A stretch of 64,000 nt of DNA, taken from the NCBI GenBank assembly GCA_041392065.1, contig JAWKMU010000001.1, positions 434,001 to 498,000 of the forward strand. The letters are read 5' to 3'. The notes beneath the pieces are model-generated. The model saw only the letters and a program-made list of their open reading frames with translations. It had not been told where the DNA came from and did no database searches. The DNA comes from CAJQLB01 sp041392065 (GTDB lineage: Bacteria; Bacteroidota; Bacteroidia; Flavobacteriales; Flavobacteriaceae). Both the position numbers and the translations under genes were made by a program. This document shows, piece after piece, positions 9,222 to 16,644 of this stretch; position 1 is the first letter of the stretch; each line of letters opens with the position of its first letter.

Positions 9222-9812
9222 TTGATAACTCCAAGCCAACTTCAAATTAAACGTGTATTTGATTTTAGTTTAGCCTTAGTATTGCTACCTATTGTTATTA
9301 TTCCTTTAACTCTTTTACTCATAGGTGCTGCTTTGGATGTAGGGCATTTTGGTTGGTTTCAACAATTGCGCGTAGGTCAGAACGGAAAGCTGTTCTATAT
9401 GTACAAGATACGTACTTTAAAAGCAGGTAAACATCGTTTAGGTACTTTAGATCATCATGCTTCTACCTACGGTCGTTTTTTAAGACGTACCAAATTGGAT
9501 GAGCTTCCTCAATTATTCAATGTACTGTTCGGCACCATGAGTTTTGTTGGGCCGCGACCAGATATCCAAGGTTTTGCAGATGAACTAATAGGAGAAGATC
9601 GTATAATCTTAAAAGTAAAATCTGGTGTTACTGGTCCTGCAACTTTGAAATATAAAGATGAAGAACAAATATTGGCAATGCAGTCTGACCCAGAAACTTA
9701 CAATAGAACGATTATTTGGGTAGATAAGGTTGAAATCAACAAAAAATACGTGCAAAATTGGAGTTTTTCTTTAGATTTGAAATATATTTTACAATCAATA
9801 CTACTTAAATGA
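9222..9812 (+). CDS. Initiating sugar-phosphate transferase (small PglC-like)
   Basis: This 196-residue monotopic phosphoglycosyltransferase would load the first sugar phosphate on undecaprenyl phosphate. A reentrant hydrophobic helix (about 12-36) comes first. The family motifs follow: MYKIRTL, RRTKLDELPQLFNVLFG with the catalytic DE pair, MSFVGPRPD and a KSGVTGPATL segment. The start is TTG, 11 bases after the kinase stop. Its stop overlaps the next ATG (ATGA), which indicates translational coupling. The length matches minimal PglC/WcaJ-C-type enzymes without the N-terminal membrane block. The sugar specificity cannot be read. Confidence 0.9.
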   Translation: MITPSQLQIKRVFDFSLALVLLPIVIIPLTLLLIGAALDVGHFGWFQQLRVGQNGKLFYMYKIRTLKAGKHRLGTLDHHASTYGRFLRRTKLDELPQLFNVLFGTMSFVGPRPDIQGFADELIGEDRIILKVKSGVTGPATLKYKDEEQILAMQSDPETYNRTIIWVDKVEINKKYVQNWSFSLDLKYILQSILLK

Positions 9813-11104
9813 TGCCCAAAACAGATAAAATAGCCATTATTGGACTTGGTTATGTAGGCCTACCACTTGCCGTTGAATTTGCAAAACAATATCCTGTTGT
9901 TGGTTTTGATATCAATGATACAAGAATTGCTGAGCTTAAACAAGGTAAAGATCAAACATTAGAAGTTGAATCTGATGAGTTAAAATCAGTACTTATCTCA
10001 GATCAAAATGCAAATAAAGGCTTGCTAGTCTCTTCCAAAAGGGATGAGATTGCTAATTCAAACATTTACATAGTTACTGTTCCAACACCTACAGATGCTT
10101 TAAACAAGCCTGTGTTCACACCTTTAATTAAAGCCAGTGAAACGGTTGGAGCTGTGTTGAAACAAGGCGATATTGTGATTTACGAATCTACAGTGTATCC
10201 AGGTGTTACTGAAGATATTTGTGTGCCTATTTTAGAGCAGGTTTCTGGTTTTACTTTTAATGAGCACTTTTTTGCTGGTTACTCACCAGAACGTATCAAT
10301 CCAGGCGATAAAACACATACAGTCACTAAAATATTAAAAGTAACCTCAGGTTCCACTCCTGAAGTAGCAAAGCGTGTTGATGACTTGTATAAAACGATTA
10401 TTACTGCAGGAACACATTTAGCACCTTCTATCAAAGTAGCAGAAGCCGCTAAAGTGATTGAAAATTCTCAAAGGGATATTAACATTGCCTTTGTGAATGA
10501 ACTTTCAAAAATATTCCGATTATTAGATATCGATACTCAGGCAGTGTTAGAAGCAGCAGGTACCAAATGGAACTTTTTAAAGTTTACTCCAGGATTGGTT
10601 GGAGGTCATTGTATAGGAGTAGATCCTTATTACTTAGCTCAAAAAGCCATAGAAAGCGGTTATACTCCTGAAATTATTTTGGCAGGACGCAAGATGAATG
10701 ACAGTATGGGGAGTTATGTTGCTTCTGAAACGGTGAAGATGATGATTAAAAAAGGCGCAACCATTCGAGACTCTAAGGTGTTAGTATTAGGTATTACCTT
10801 TAAAGAAAATTGTCCTGACATCAGAAACTCTCGAGTTATTGATATTATTGAAGAGTTTCAATCTTATCAGGTTAATGTTGATGTTTACGATCCTTGGGCT
10901 TCCAAGGCTGAAGTGAAACATGAATATGGATTGGATTTATTGTGTTCTGAAACTGAATTGGCTACTTCCTACGATGCTATCATTTTAGCTGTATCTCATA
11001 AAGAATTTTTGAATATGGATATTAACAAACTGAAGTCTGATATAGGTGTTATTTTTGATGTAAAGTCCTTGTTGCCTAAGACTTCTGTGGATGCGCGTTT
11101 GTAG
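9809..11104 (+). CDS. tviB: UDP-N-acetylhexosamine 6-dehydrogenase (TviB/WbpO-like)
   Basis: The enzyme oxidises C6 of UDP-GlcNAc or UDP-GalNAc twice, using two NAD+, to give the uronic acid. The NAD motif is GLGYVG (12-17). YSPERINPGDK and the catalytic-Cys motif GGHCIGVDPYYL (Cys268) follow, with FKENCPDIRNSR near the C-terminus. The overall sequence reads very like Salmonella Vi-antigen TviB. It overlaps the preceding transferase by 4 bases and is followed by a TviC-like epimerase, the same pairing as in Vi biosynthesis. The choice between GlcNAc and GalNAc as substrate is inferred. Confidence 0.9.
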   Translation: MMPKTDKIAIIGLGYVGLPLAVEFAKQYPVVGFDINDTRIAELKQGKDQTLEVESDELKSVLISDQNANKGLLVSSKRDEIANSNIYIVTVPTPTDALNKPVFTPLIKASETVGAVLKQGDIVIYESTVYPGVTEDICVPILEQVSGFTFNEHFFAGYSPERINPGDKTHTVTKILKVTSGSTPEVAKRVDDLYKTIITAGTHLAPSIKVAEAAKVIENSQRDINIAFVNELSKIFRLLDIDTQAVLEAAGTKWNFLKFTPGLVGGHCIGVDPYYLAQKAIESGYTPEIILAGRKMNDSMGSYVASETVKMMIKKGATIRDSKVLVLGITFKENCPDIRNSRVIDIIEEFQSYQVNVDVYDPWASKAEVKHEYGLDLLCSETELATSYDAIILAVSHKEFLNMDINKLKSDIGVIFDVKSLLPKTSVDARL

Positions 11105-11123
11105 TTTCAAGTTTCAAGTTTTA
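11103..11123 (+). repeat. Short 7-bp repeat (AGTTTCA x2, AGTTTTA)
   Basis: Three heptanucleotide units lie immediately after the TviB-like stop and before the next gene. The same 7-base period appears at three other places in this window (12420, 47028/47495 and 57504-57657), so I record it as a minor member of that pattern. Confidence 0.5.
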
Positions 11124-11150
11124 TCTGTATTGTGAAGAAATAATAATATA

Positions 11151-12131
11151 ATGTACCAAAACGTATATCATAACCAAGATTTATCACAACTGTCTTTTTT
11201 AGTTACAGGAGGAGGAGGTTTTATAGGCTCTAACCTTGTCGAATATCTATTAAAATACAAGGCTAAAAAAGTTAGGGTATTGGATAATTTTTCTAATGGA
11301 TATAGAGAGAATTTATCAGAGTTTATGTCTAACCCAGCCTTTGAACTTATAGAAGGTGATATTAGAGACTTGGATACTTGTAAACAAGCTATGGAAGGGA
11401 TAGATTATGTAAGTCATCAAGCTGCTTTAGGGTCTGTACCACGCTCCATTAACGATCCAAAAACCACTAATGATGTTAATATTTCTGGGTTTTTGAATAT
11501 GATGATTGCCTTGAAAGAGAGTACAACTGTAAAGCGTATGGTTTATGCTGCCTCAAGTTCGACCTATGGAGACAGCAAGAATCTACCAAAGGTTGAAGAT
11601 GTTATTGGTAACCCATTATCGCCTTACGCTGTCACTAAATATGTGAATGAATTGTATGCAAACGTCTTTGGTACGACTTATCATACTGATGTTATCGGTT
11701 TACGTTATTTTAACGTCTTTGGACCTAAGCAAAGTCCTAATGGTGCCTATGCAGCAGTGATTCCATTGTTTATGCAAGCCCTTAAAGACCAAAAGTCTCC
11801 AACTATTAATGGAGATGGGAAACAAACCAGAGATTTTACTTTTGTTGATAATGCTGTTCAAGCCAATATAAAGGGGTTTTTTGCTTCAGATGCTGCTAAA
11901 AATCAAGTGTTTAATGTGGCTTGTGGTGAGCGTATTGATTTAAACTATTTATGGGAAGCTTTAAAAACAGCAGCTAACTCTAATGTTGAAGCTGTATATG
12001 GACCACCAAGATTAGGTGACGTAAGGGATTCACTGGCTGATATCAATAAAGCGCAATCACTTTTAGGTTATGAACCACAGTTTACGGTTCGTGAGGGGTT
12101 GAAAGTTACCTGGGATTGTTTTAATAATTAG
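11151..12131 (+). CDS. tviC: UDP-N-acetylhexosamine(uronate) C4-epimerase (TviC/WbpP-like)
   Basis: This 326-residue extended SDR epimerase has the NAD motif TGGGGFIGSNLVEYLL (about 19-34), the AASSSTYGDS region and the YxxxK motif YAVTKYVNE. LRYFNVFGPKQSPNGAYAAVIP is typical of WbpP/TviC epimerases acting on N-acetylated UDP-sugars. With the upstream dehydrogenase it would produce UDP-GalNAcA or interconvert UDP-GlcNAc and UDP-GalNAc. A strong hairpin 31 bases after the stop probably ends or attenuates transcription. Confidence 0.9.
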   Translation: MYQNVYHNQDLSQLSFLVTGGGGFIGSNLVEYLLKYKAKKVRVLDNFSNGYRENLSEFMSNPAFELIEGDIRDLDTCKQAMEGIDYVSHQAALGSVPRSINDPKTTNDVNISGFLNMMIALKESTTVKRMVYAASSSTYGDSKNLPKVEDVIGNPLSPYAVTKYVNELYANVFGTTYHTDVIGLRYFNVFGPKQSPNGAYAAVIPLFMQALKDQKSPTINGDGKQTRDFTFVDNAVQANIKGFFASDAAKNQVFNVACGERIDLNYLWEALKTAANSNVEAVYGPPRLGDVRDSLADINKAQSLLGYEPQFTVREGLKVTWDCFNN

Positions 12132-12138
12132 TTTTTAA

Positions 12139-12336
12139 TTTTGATTTTCCTTCTTTGTCAATACTTTTTTCTTGATAAAAAAGTATTCAAAAAATCAAGA
12201 CTTCCTAAAAGTTACCTAAATTTTTTATTTGAATCCTAAAGCTTATGACCTTTTCAGCTGGTGCTAAATTCGAACAAGCATAAGCTTTTTAACGGATTCT
12301 TCATTTCAAATTTGACGTCAACTTTTAGGAGGTCAG
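12139..12336. repeat. Fold-back element: perfect 11-bp hairpin plus ~50-base imperfect inverted repeat
   Basis: Two nested structures fill this spacer. AATACTTTTTT (12162-12172) and its exact complement (12179-12189) flank a 6-base loop, with TTGATTTT/AAAATCAA outside. A larger imperfect inverted repeat follows: the left arm 12201-12249 and the right arm 12281-12336 share the blocks GACYTCCTAAAAGTT, GAATCC and AAAGCTTATG around a 31-base centre. The layout suggests a small non-autonomous, REP- or MITE-like element that may also terminate transcription after the TviC-like gene. No complete reading frame is present. Confidence 0.7.
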
Positions 12337-12374
12337 TTTTAGTGTTTATTTTGATGTTTGTTTATGTGATGTTG

Positions 12375-12393
12375 ATCTCTGCCTTCGCAGGGA
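12375..12393. repeat. Short palindrome with CTGC-CTTC-GCAG core
   Basis: ATC, one base, CTGC, CTTC, GCAG, one base and GAT form a near-perfect hairpin with a stable-looking CTTC loop. Such CTGCCTTCGCAGG palindromes are common intergenic repeats in bacteria. I see one copy here, between the fold-back element and the heptad array. Confidence 0.45.
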
Positions 12394-12419
12394 TGAACGT
12401 CGGACTGGTTTAAATAAAT

Positions 12420-12531
12420 CAACAGACAACAAACAACAGACAACAGTCAACCCACAACAGACAACTCACAGCCCACAACCGGCAACAGAAAACAGAAAAC
12501 GGTCAACAGTCAACAGTCAACAGTCAATCTT
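12420..12531 (+). repeat. Degenerate heptanucleotide array, ~16 units of CAACAGA type
   Basis: The stretch parses without slippage into sixteen 7-base units, mostly CAACAGA or CAACAGT with variants such as CAACCCA, CAACTCA and AAACAGA. It is non-coding: 7 is not a multiple of 3 and there is no sensible frame. The same unit recurs in the two arrays flanking the four-helix-bundle gene at 47028-47559. This and the preceding elements fill the 496-base gap between the TviC-like gene and the next epimerase gene. Confidence 0.85.
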
Positions 12532-12544
12532 TAAATATTTTTAC

Positions 12545-12552
12545 TATCTTCG
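12545..12552 (+). promoter_or_regulatory. Candidate -7 box (TATCTTCG)
   Basis: TATCTTCG matches TAnnTTTG with one mismatch and lies 76 bases before the ATG of the epimerase gene at 12628, after the repeat-filled spacer. The call is weak, but a promoter here is sensible because of the strong hairpin upstream. Confidence 0.3.
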
Positions 12553-12627
12553 TTTAATAGCTTCGTTATTAATACTTTAATACCAAGCTGCGCAATAGCT
12601 ATTAATGACTTATTACCTTAATTTTAC

Positions 12628-13554
12628 ATGGCAAAAATTTTAATCACTGGTGGAGCAGGCCAATTGGGTAGTGCTCTGGCTTTAAAATTGTCAGAACATC
12701 CAGACCATTCTATTATATGTGTTGATAATCTTTCTACAGGAAGTATAGACAAAGTTCCCAGGCATTACAATGTGAAATTCATAAAAGCAGACATCAATAA
12801 TTATGCAGATATTGTACCCATTTTTGGACGATTTGATTTTGACTATGTGTTTCATTATGCTGCACTAGTAGGTGTAGAGCGCACTTTAGAGCATCCTATA
12901 AATGTTTTGGACGATATTGAAGGCATCAAAAATGTATTGTCTTTATCTAAAAACTCTGGTGTGAAGCGCGTGTTTTATTCCAGTTCATCTGAAGTGTATG
13001 GTGAACCTTTTGAAATCCCTCAGAATGAACAGACTACGCCATTAAATTCCAGACTGCCTTATGCCATTGTAAAAAATGTAGGAGAGGCTTTTATGAAAGC
13101 CTATGAACGAGAGTATCATTTAGACTATACTATTTTTCGTTTTTTTAATACCTATGGACCTAAACAAAGCCATGATTTTGTTATTCCACGCTTTGTCAAA
13201 CTTGCCCTTAAAAATCAACCCATTCCTATTTATGGGGAAGGCGACCAAACTCGTTCATTCTGTTTTATTGATGATAATGTAGATACCTGTATTAAAACCC
13301 TAGACGATCATCTGTTTGTAAATGATGTGTTGAATGTAGGGAACGATTTGGAGATTAGTATTTTAGAATTGGCAGAAAAGGTGATTGCATTGTCTGGATC
13401 TTCCTCAGAAATCATACATTTACCAGCTTTAAAAGAAGGCGATATGAAACGTCGTTGTCCAGACATCTCTAAAATGAAAGCGGTTTTAAACAGAGATTTG
13501 ATATCCATTGACGAAGGCATCAAGACTATGATTGATTATTATAGAAATCAATAA
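12628..13554 (+). CDS. NAD-dependent nucleotide-sugar epimerase/dehydratase (SDR)
   Basis: This 308-residue extended SDR has the NAD motif ITGGAGQLGSALAL (5-18), the SSSSEVYGEP segment and a YxxxK motif in LPYAIVKNVGEAF. RFFNTYGPKQSHDFVIPRFVKLAL and YGEGDQTRSFCFIDD are typical of UDP-glucose 4-epimerase-like and dTDP-glucose 4,6-dehydratase-like proteins. The exact substrate cannot be told. It stands alone between two repeat-filled spacers, ahead of the ABC exporter genes. Confidence 0.82.
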   Translation: MAKILITGGAGQLGSALALKLSEHPDHSIICVDNLSTGSIDKVPRHYNVKFIKADINNYADIVPIFGRFDFDYVFHYAALVGVERTLEHPINVLDDIEGIKNVLSLSKNSGVKRVFYSSSSEVYGEPFEIPQNEQTTPLNSRLPYAIVKNVGEAFMKAYEREYHLDYTIFRFFNTYGPKQSHDFVIPRFVKLALKNQPIPIYGEGDQTRSFCFIDDNVDTCIKTLDDHLFVNDVLNVGNDLEISILELAEKVIALSGSSSEIIHLPALKEGDMKRRCPDISKMKAVLNRDLISIDEGIKTMIDYYRNQ

Positions 13555-13563
13555 ACTACGTAA

Positions 13564-13610
13564 TAATTCCCCTCCTTTTTAAGGAGGGGTGCCTGAAAGG
13601 GGGTGGTTAA
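13564..13610 (+). repeat. Family A' hairpin repeat, copy 1 (CCCCTCCTTTTTAAGGAGGGG)
   Basis: A palindrome of CCCCTCCTT and AAGGAGGGG is followed by a TGCCTGAAAGGGGGTGG tail, 9 bases after the epimerase stop. A second copy with the same layout lies at 44428-44473. It is the first of five repeat units in the 496-base gap 13555-14050, which holds no gene. Confidence 0.8.
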
Positions 13611-13693
13611 ACTAAAATAACTAAAGCTTTAAACACTTTCATTTAATCAATCTCACACTAAGCAATGTCACACTGAGTAATCCAATACTGACT

Positions 13694-13782
13694 CGTCTTT
13701 AGTTTCTTTGAGTGAAACTAAATCCACTCCTCCTTGTTCCTATACAATAGCTTCGGCACACAAGGTAAAAAGGAGGAGAGTT
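13694..13782 (+). repeat. Family A double-hairpin repeat, copy 1 (with internal insertion)
   Basis: CGTCTTTAGTTTC, a short loop and GAAACTAAATCC form hairpin 1, and ACTCCTCCTT...AAGGAGGAGAGTT forms hairpin 2. In this copy about 25 extra bases (around 13736-13768) enlarge the second loop. Three closer matches lie at 39613, 40137 and 52093. Confidence 0.85.
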
Positions 13783-13800
13783 AAAAAAGCATTAACAAAA

Positions 13801-13868
13801 ACTCCTTCCCTAAATTAGGGAAGGTGGCTTTAATTCTGCTTAAAAGAATTAAAGACGGAAGGGTTAAA
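13801..13868 (+). repeat. Family A'' repeat, copy 1 (CCTTCCCT...AGGGAAGGTGG...GACGGAAGGG)
   Basis: CCTTCCCTAAATTAGGGAAGG is a hairpin. It is followed by a second one built on TTTAATTCT/AGAATTAAA and the tail GACGGAAGGGTTAA. The same two-hairpin plan recurs at 39700-39769 with a different second stem, so the structure is kept while the stem sequence changes. Confidence 0.75.
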
Positions 13869-13907
13869 GTTAAGACTATACAAGTGTTTACAATAAACAA
13901 GCGCCTT

Positions 13908-13964
13908 GTTTTAAGTTTCTTTAAACCTAACTGAAGTTACTCCTCCTTGTTAAGGTGGAGAATT
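13908..13964 (+). repeat. Degenerate family A copy
   Basis: TTTAAGTTTCT, ACTGAAGTTACTCCTCCTTG and AAGGTGGAGAATT follow the order of the family A element but with several substitutions that weaken both hairpins. It looks like an old, decaying copy about 90 bases before the permease gene. Confidence 0.5.
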
Positions 13965-14050
13965 GTTTTTATATTGTTTTTTAGGAAGTTAAGTGCTTTG
14001 CAGTTCTGCTTGTTTTAGTATATTAGCACAAACAAAAACACAGCGAGCTT

Positions 14051-14917
14051 TTGAGTACACCTAAAGACGATACATGGCTTTATACCATTTCCTCAAAGCA
14101 GCCCTTAATTAGCCTGAATTTAAAAGAAATTTGGCGCTATCGCGATTTGCTCATGCTGTTTGTAAAACGTGATATAGTCACCGTTTACAAGCAAACCATT
14201 TTAGGGCCTTTGTGGTATATCATACAGCCACTATTTACCTCTGTTATTTTTACCCTTATCTTTAACAACTTGGGGCAGATACAAACAGGAAGCGTGCCTC
14301 CTTTTTTGTTTAATTTGGCTGGGATTACGGCCTGGAACTATTTTAAAGAATGCCTTACAGGCACCTCAGATACCTTTACCAAAAACCAAAGTATTTTTGG
14401 CAAAGTCTATTTTCCTAGAGTCATTATGCCAATGTCTATAACCATTTCAAATCTTCTCAAATTTGGAATTCAATTGGCTATTTTTTTAGGGTTTTATATG
14501 TACTATGTTTTTGATGGTAGTGATATGACCATAAATAGCAACGTGCTATTATTCCCAGTCTATGTGTTCATGATGGCTTTATTGGGCTTAGGTTTAGGGA
14601 TGATCATCTCTTCCATGACCACAAAATATAGAGACCTAACTGTTTTGGTTGGATTTGGTGTGCAATTGCTCATGTATGTCTCTGCTGTGCCTTATCCTGT
14701 AAGTGAAGCTAAATTAAAATTTCCAGAATGGGTGGTTCCTTTGGTTGAGTATAATCCTTTGACTCAAATTATAGAAGGATTTCGTTTTATGTTGTTGAAT
14801 ATAGGAAGTTTTAGTGTTACTGGGTTTTTATATACGTTATTGGTTAGTATTATCGTTTTTATTTTGGGATTGATTATTTTTAACAAGACGGAGAAGAGTT
14901 TTATTGACACGGTTTGA
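14051..14917 (+). CDS. wzm: ABC transporter permease for polysaccharide export (Wzm-like)
   Basis: This 288-residue ABC-2 type permease has about six membrane segments. The N-terminal amphipathic part LNLKEIWRYRDLLMLFVKRDIVTVYKQTILGPLWYIIQPL is the hallmark of Wzm/RfbA-type O-antigen exporters. It would move lipid-linked polysaccharide across the inner membrane with the ATPase encoded at 15370. The start is TTG. The two subunit genes would be only 19 bases apart without the GIY-YIG/repeat cassette between them. Confidence 0.93.
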   Translation: MSTPKDDTWLYTISSKQPLISLNLKEIWRYRDLLMLFVKRDIVTVYKQTILGPLWYIIQPLFTSVIFTLIFNNLGQIQTGSVPPFLFNLAGITAWNYFKECLTGTSDTFTKNQSIFGKVYFPRVIMPMSITISNLLKFGIQLAIFLGFYMYYVFDGSDMTINSNVLLFPVYVFMMALLGLGLGMIISSMTTKYRDLTVLVGFGVQLLMYVSAVPYPVSEAKLKFPEWVVPLVEYNPLTQIIEGFRFMLLNIGSFSVTGFLYTLLVSIIVFILGLIIFNKTEKSFIDTV

Positions 14918-14920
14918 ACC

Positions 14921-14980
14921 GTCATTGCGAGCGACCAAAACACCGAAACTTTGGTGAAGGTGTTAGCGCGGCAATCTGCT
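14921..14980 (+). repeat. REP-like family B element, copy 1 (left of the GIY-YIG gene)
   Basis: The conserved left end GTCATTGCGAG and right end GGCAATCT flank a central hairpin made of ACACC and GGTG. The element starts 3 bases after the permease stop and ends 13 bases before the GIY-YIG ATG. Copy 2 lies inverted on the other side of that gene, and copy 3 is at 44339. Confidence 0.85.
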
Positions 14981-14993
14981 CTTATAAAAACCT

Positions 14994-15302
14994 ATGACAC
15001 CAGGATTTGTGTACATATTAACAAATAAGAATAACACAACACTTTATGTAGGTGTAACTTCTAATATTATAAATAGAGTGAAGCAACATAAAGAAAAGTA
15101 TAACCCAAAATCCTTTACAACAAGATATAATTTAGATAAATTGGTATATTACGAAGTATTTCAAATGATAGAAGACGCCATTAGTAGGGAAAAACAATTA
15201 AAAGCAGGAAATAGAACAAAAAAAGTAGAATTAATAAAAGTTATGAACCCCAACTGGAAGGATTTGTATGAAGGTGTTGTTATAGAGTTTGAGAATGATT
15301 GA
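14994..15302 (+). CDS. Small GIY-YIG nuclease family protein bracketed by inverted REPs
   Basis: This 102-residue single-domain GIY-YIG protein (YhbQ/UvrC-N-like) has the motif VYILTN...LYVGVTSN (about 6-24), RVKQHK with the conserved Arg, and an AISREKQLKAG helix with the likely metal-binding Glu. It has no DNA-binding extension like that of homing endonucleases. It lies between the two subunit genes of the ABC exporter, with family B repeats 13 bases before and 5 bases after it, in inverted orientation. That setting suggests a mobile cassette with no part in polysaccharide synthesis. Nuclease activity is inferred from the fold. Confidence 0.9.
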   Translation: MTPGFVYILTNKNNTTLYVGVTSNIINRVKQHKEKYNPKSFTTRYNLDKLVYYEVFQMIEDAISREKQLKAGNRTKKVELIKVMNPNWKDLYEGVVIEFEND

Positions 15303-15307
15303 GAAAA

Positions 15308-15354
15308 AGATTGCCACGTCTCCAGACGTTTACTGTCTGGATTCTCGCAATGAC
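15308..15354 (-). repeat. REP-like family B element, copy 2 (inverted, right of the GIY-YIG gene)
   Basis: Read on the minus strand it runs GTCATTGCGAG, a central hairpin (CCAGAC/GTCTGG) and GGCAATCT. The ends match copy 1 but the central stem has a different sequence. It starts 5 bases after the nuclease stop and ends 15 bases before the Wzt ATG. Confidence 0.87.
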
Positions 15355-15369
15355 TGTTAATTGTAAAAT

Positions 15370-16644
15370 ATGATAATTTTAAAAGCCGAAAATATTAGCA
15401 AACAATACCGACTTGGAGTCATTGGTACAGGAACACTGAGTCATGACCTTAACCGTTGGTGGAGTAAAGTGAGAGGTAAAGATGATCCCTTTTTAAAAGT
15501 AGGCGAAACTAACGATAGAAGCACTAAAGGCGACAGCGAGTATGTCTGGGCACTTAAAGACATTAATTTTGAAGTACAAAAAGGCGAAGTGTTAGGCATT
15601 ATTGGTAAAAATGGAGCAGGCAAAAGTACCTTATTAAAATTACTATCCAGAGTCACTAGCCCAACCACTGGCGAGATAAAAACCAAAGGACGCATAGCCA
15701 GTTTACTGGAAGTAGGCACAGGCTTTCACCCTGAATTGACTGGGCGAGAGAACATTTATTTAAATGGTGCCATTCTGGGCATGACCAAAGCTGAAATAAA
15801 AGCTAAAGAAACAGAAATTATTGATTTTAGTGGTTGCGAACGCTATATAGACACACCTGTCAAACGCTATAGCTCTGGGATGACAGTACGTTTGGCATTT
15901 GCTGTAGCAGCGCATTTAGAGCCTGATATTTTGGTGGTAGATGAGGTACTTGCCGTTGGTGACGCCGAGTTTCAAAAAAAAGCCATAGGCAAAATGCAGG
16001 ACATAAGTAAAGGCGAAGGACGTACTGTGTTGTTTGTAAGCCATAATATGGCATCAATTCAAAATTTATGTTCTCGAGTAATGTTAATGAGTAATGGAAG
16101 AGTTGAAACTATTGGAAAGACACAAGAAGTAGTTGATTATTATATAAAGAAATTTAGAAGCGAAGAGGTTGCTAGTGATTTAGCTATTAGAAAAGACAGA
16201 CAAGGAACTGGTGTTTTAAAGTTTATAGGTTTTTCAATAAATAATTTTAATGATGAACAAATACAATGTATACCTTCAGGTATGACATTTAAAATTGTTT
16301 TAAAAATTAAAAACAACTCATCAGAAACTTTAAATAATGTTAGAATTTCACTTGGAATTGATGATAATCAATCGCGTAGAATTACAGTTTTAGGAAATGA
16401 TTTGAGTGGACAAACAATTAGTTTTAAACCTAATGAAACTAAGGATGTTACTATAAAAATACCAGACAATCCTTTTCAAGAAGGATGTTATTATTTTACA
16501 TTATTTTCAAGTTTAGAAAACACTATTTTAGATTGGGTAATTAATGCTGGTTCATTTGAAGTTGAGAATGGAGATTTTTTCAATACTGGTCGATTAGCAC
16601 AAAAAAGTCAAGGTCATATTTTAATTAAGCATGAATTTTACTAA
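15370..16644 (+). CDS. wzt: Polysaccharide ABC transporter ATPase with C-terminal carbohydrate-binding domain (Wzt-like)
   Basis: This 424-residue ATPase would drive the Wzm-like permease. Walker A is GKNGAGKST (79-87), the signature is YSSGM and Walker B is ILVVDEVLAVGD. SLLEVGTGFHPELTGRENIYLNG is typical of the O-antigen/teichoic acid subfamily. Residues from about 280 form a beta-rich Wzt-C-like domain. In characterised systems that domain recognises the capped end of the glycan, which implies a terminal modification here. Its end overlaps the next gene by 14 bases. Confidence 0.93.
   Translation: MIILKAENISKQYRLGVIGTGTLSHDLNRWWSKVRGKDDPFLKVGETNDRSTKGDSEYVWALKDINFEVQKGEVLGIIGKNGAGKSTLLKLLSRVTSPTTGEIKTKGRIASLLEVGTGFHPELTGRENIYLNGAILGMTKAEIKAKETEIIDFSGCERYIDTPVKRYSSGMTVRLAFAVAAHLEPDILVVDEVLAVGDAEFQKKAIGKMQDISKGEGRTVLFVSHNMASIQNLCSRVMLMSNGRVETIGKTQEVVDYYIKKFRSEEVASDLAIRKDRQGTGVLKFIGFSINNFNDEQIQCIPSGMTFKIVLKIKNNSSETLNNVRISLGIDDNQSRRITVLGNDLSGQTISFKPNETKDVTIKIPDNPFQEGCYYFTLFSSLENTILDWVINAGSFEVENGDFFNTGRLAQKSQGHILIKHEFY

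Noticed and set aside
12250..12336. Pseudogene read on the minus strand of the fold-back element (about 25 open codons)
   Set aside because: The open stretch is short, the rest is full of stops, and the inverted-repeat structure explains the sequence better.
12420..12531. Possible CRISPR array
   Set aside because: Units are 7 bases with no spacers, and no cas genes are present in the window.
14994..15302. GIY-YIG gene as a classical homing endonuclease
   Set aside because: There is no intron or interrupted host gene and no DNA-binding extension; it sits between two intact genes.
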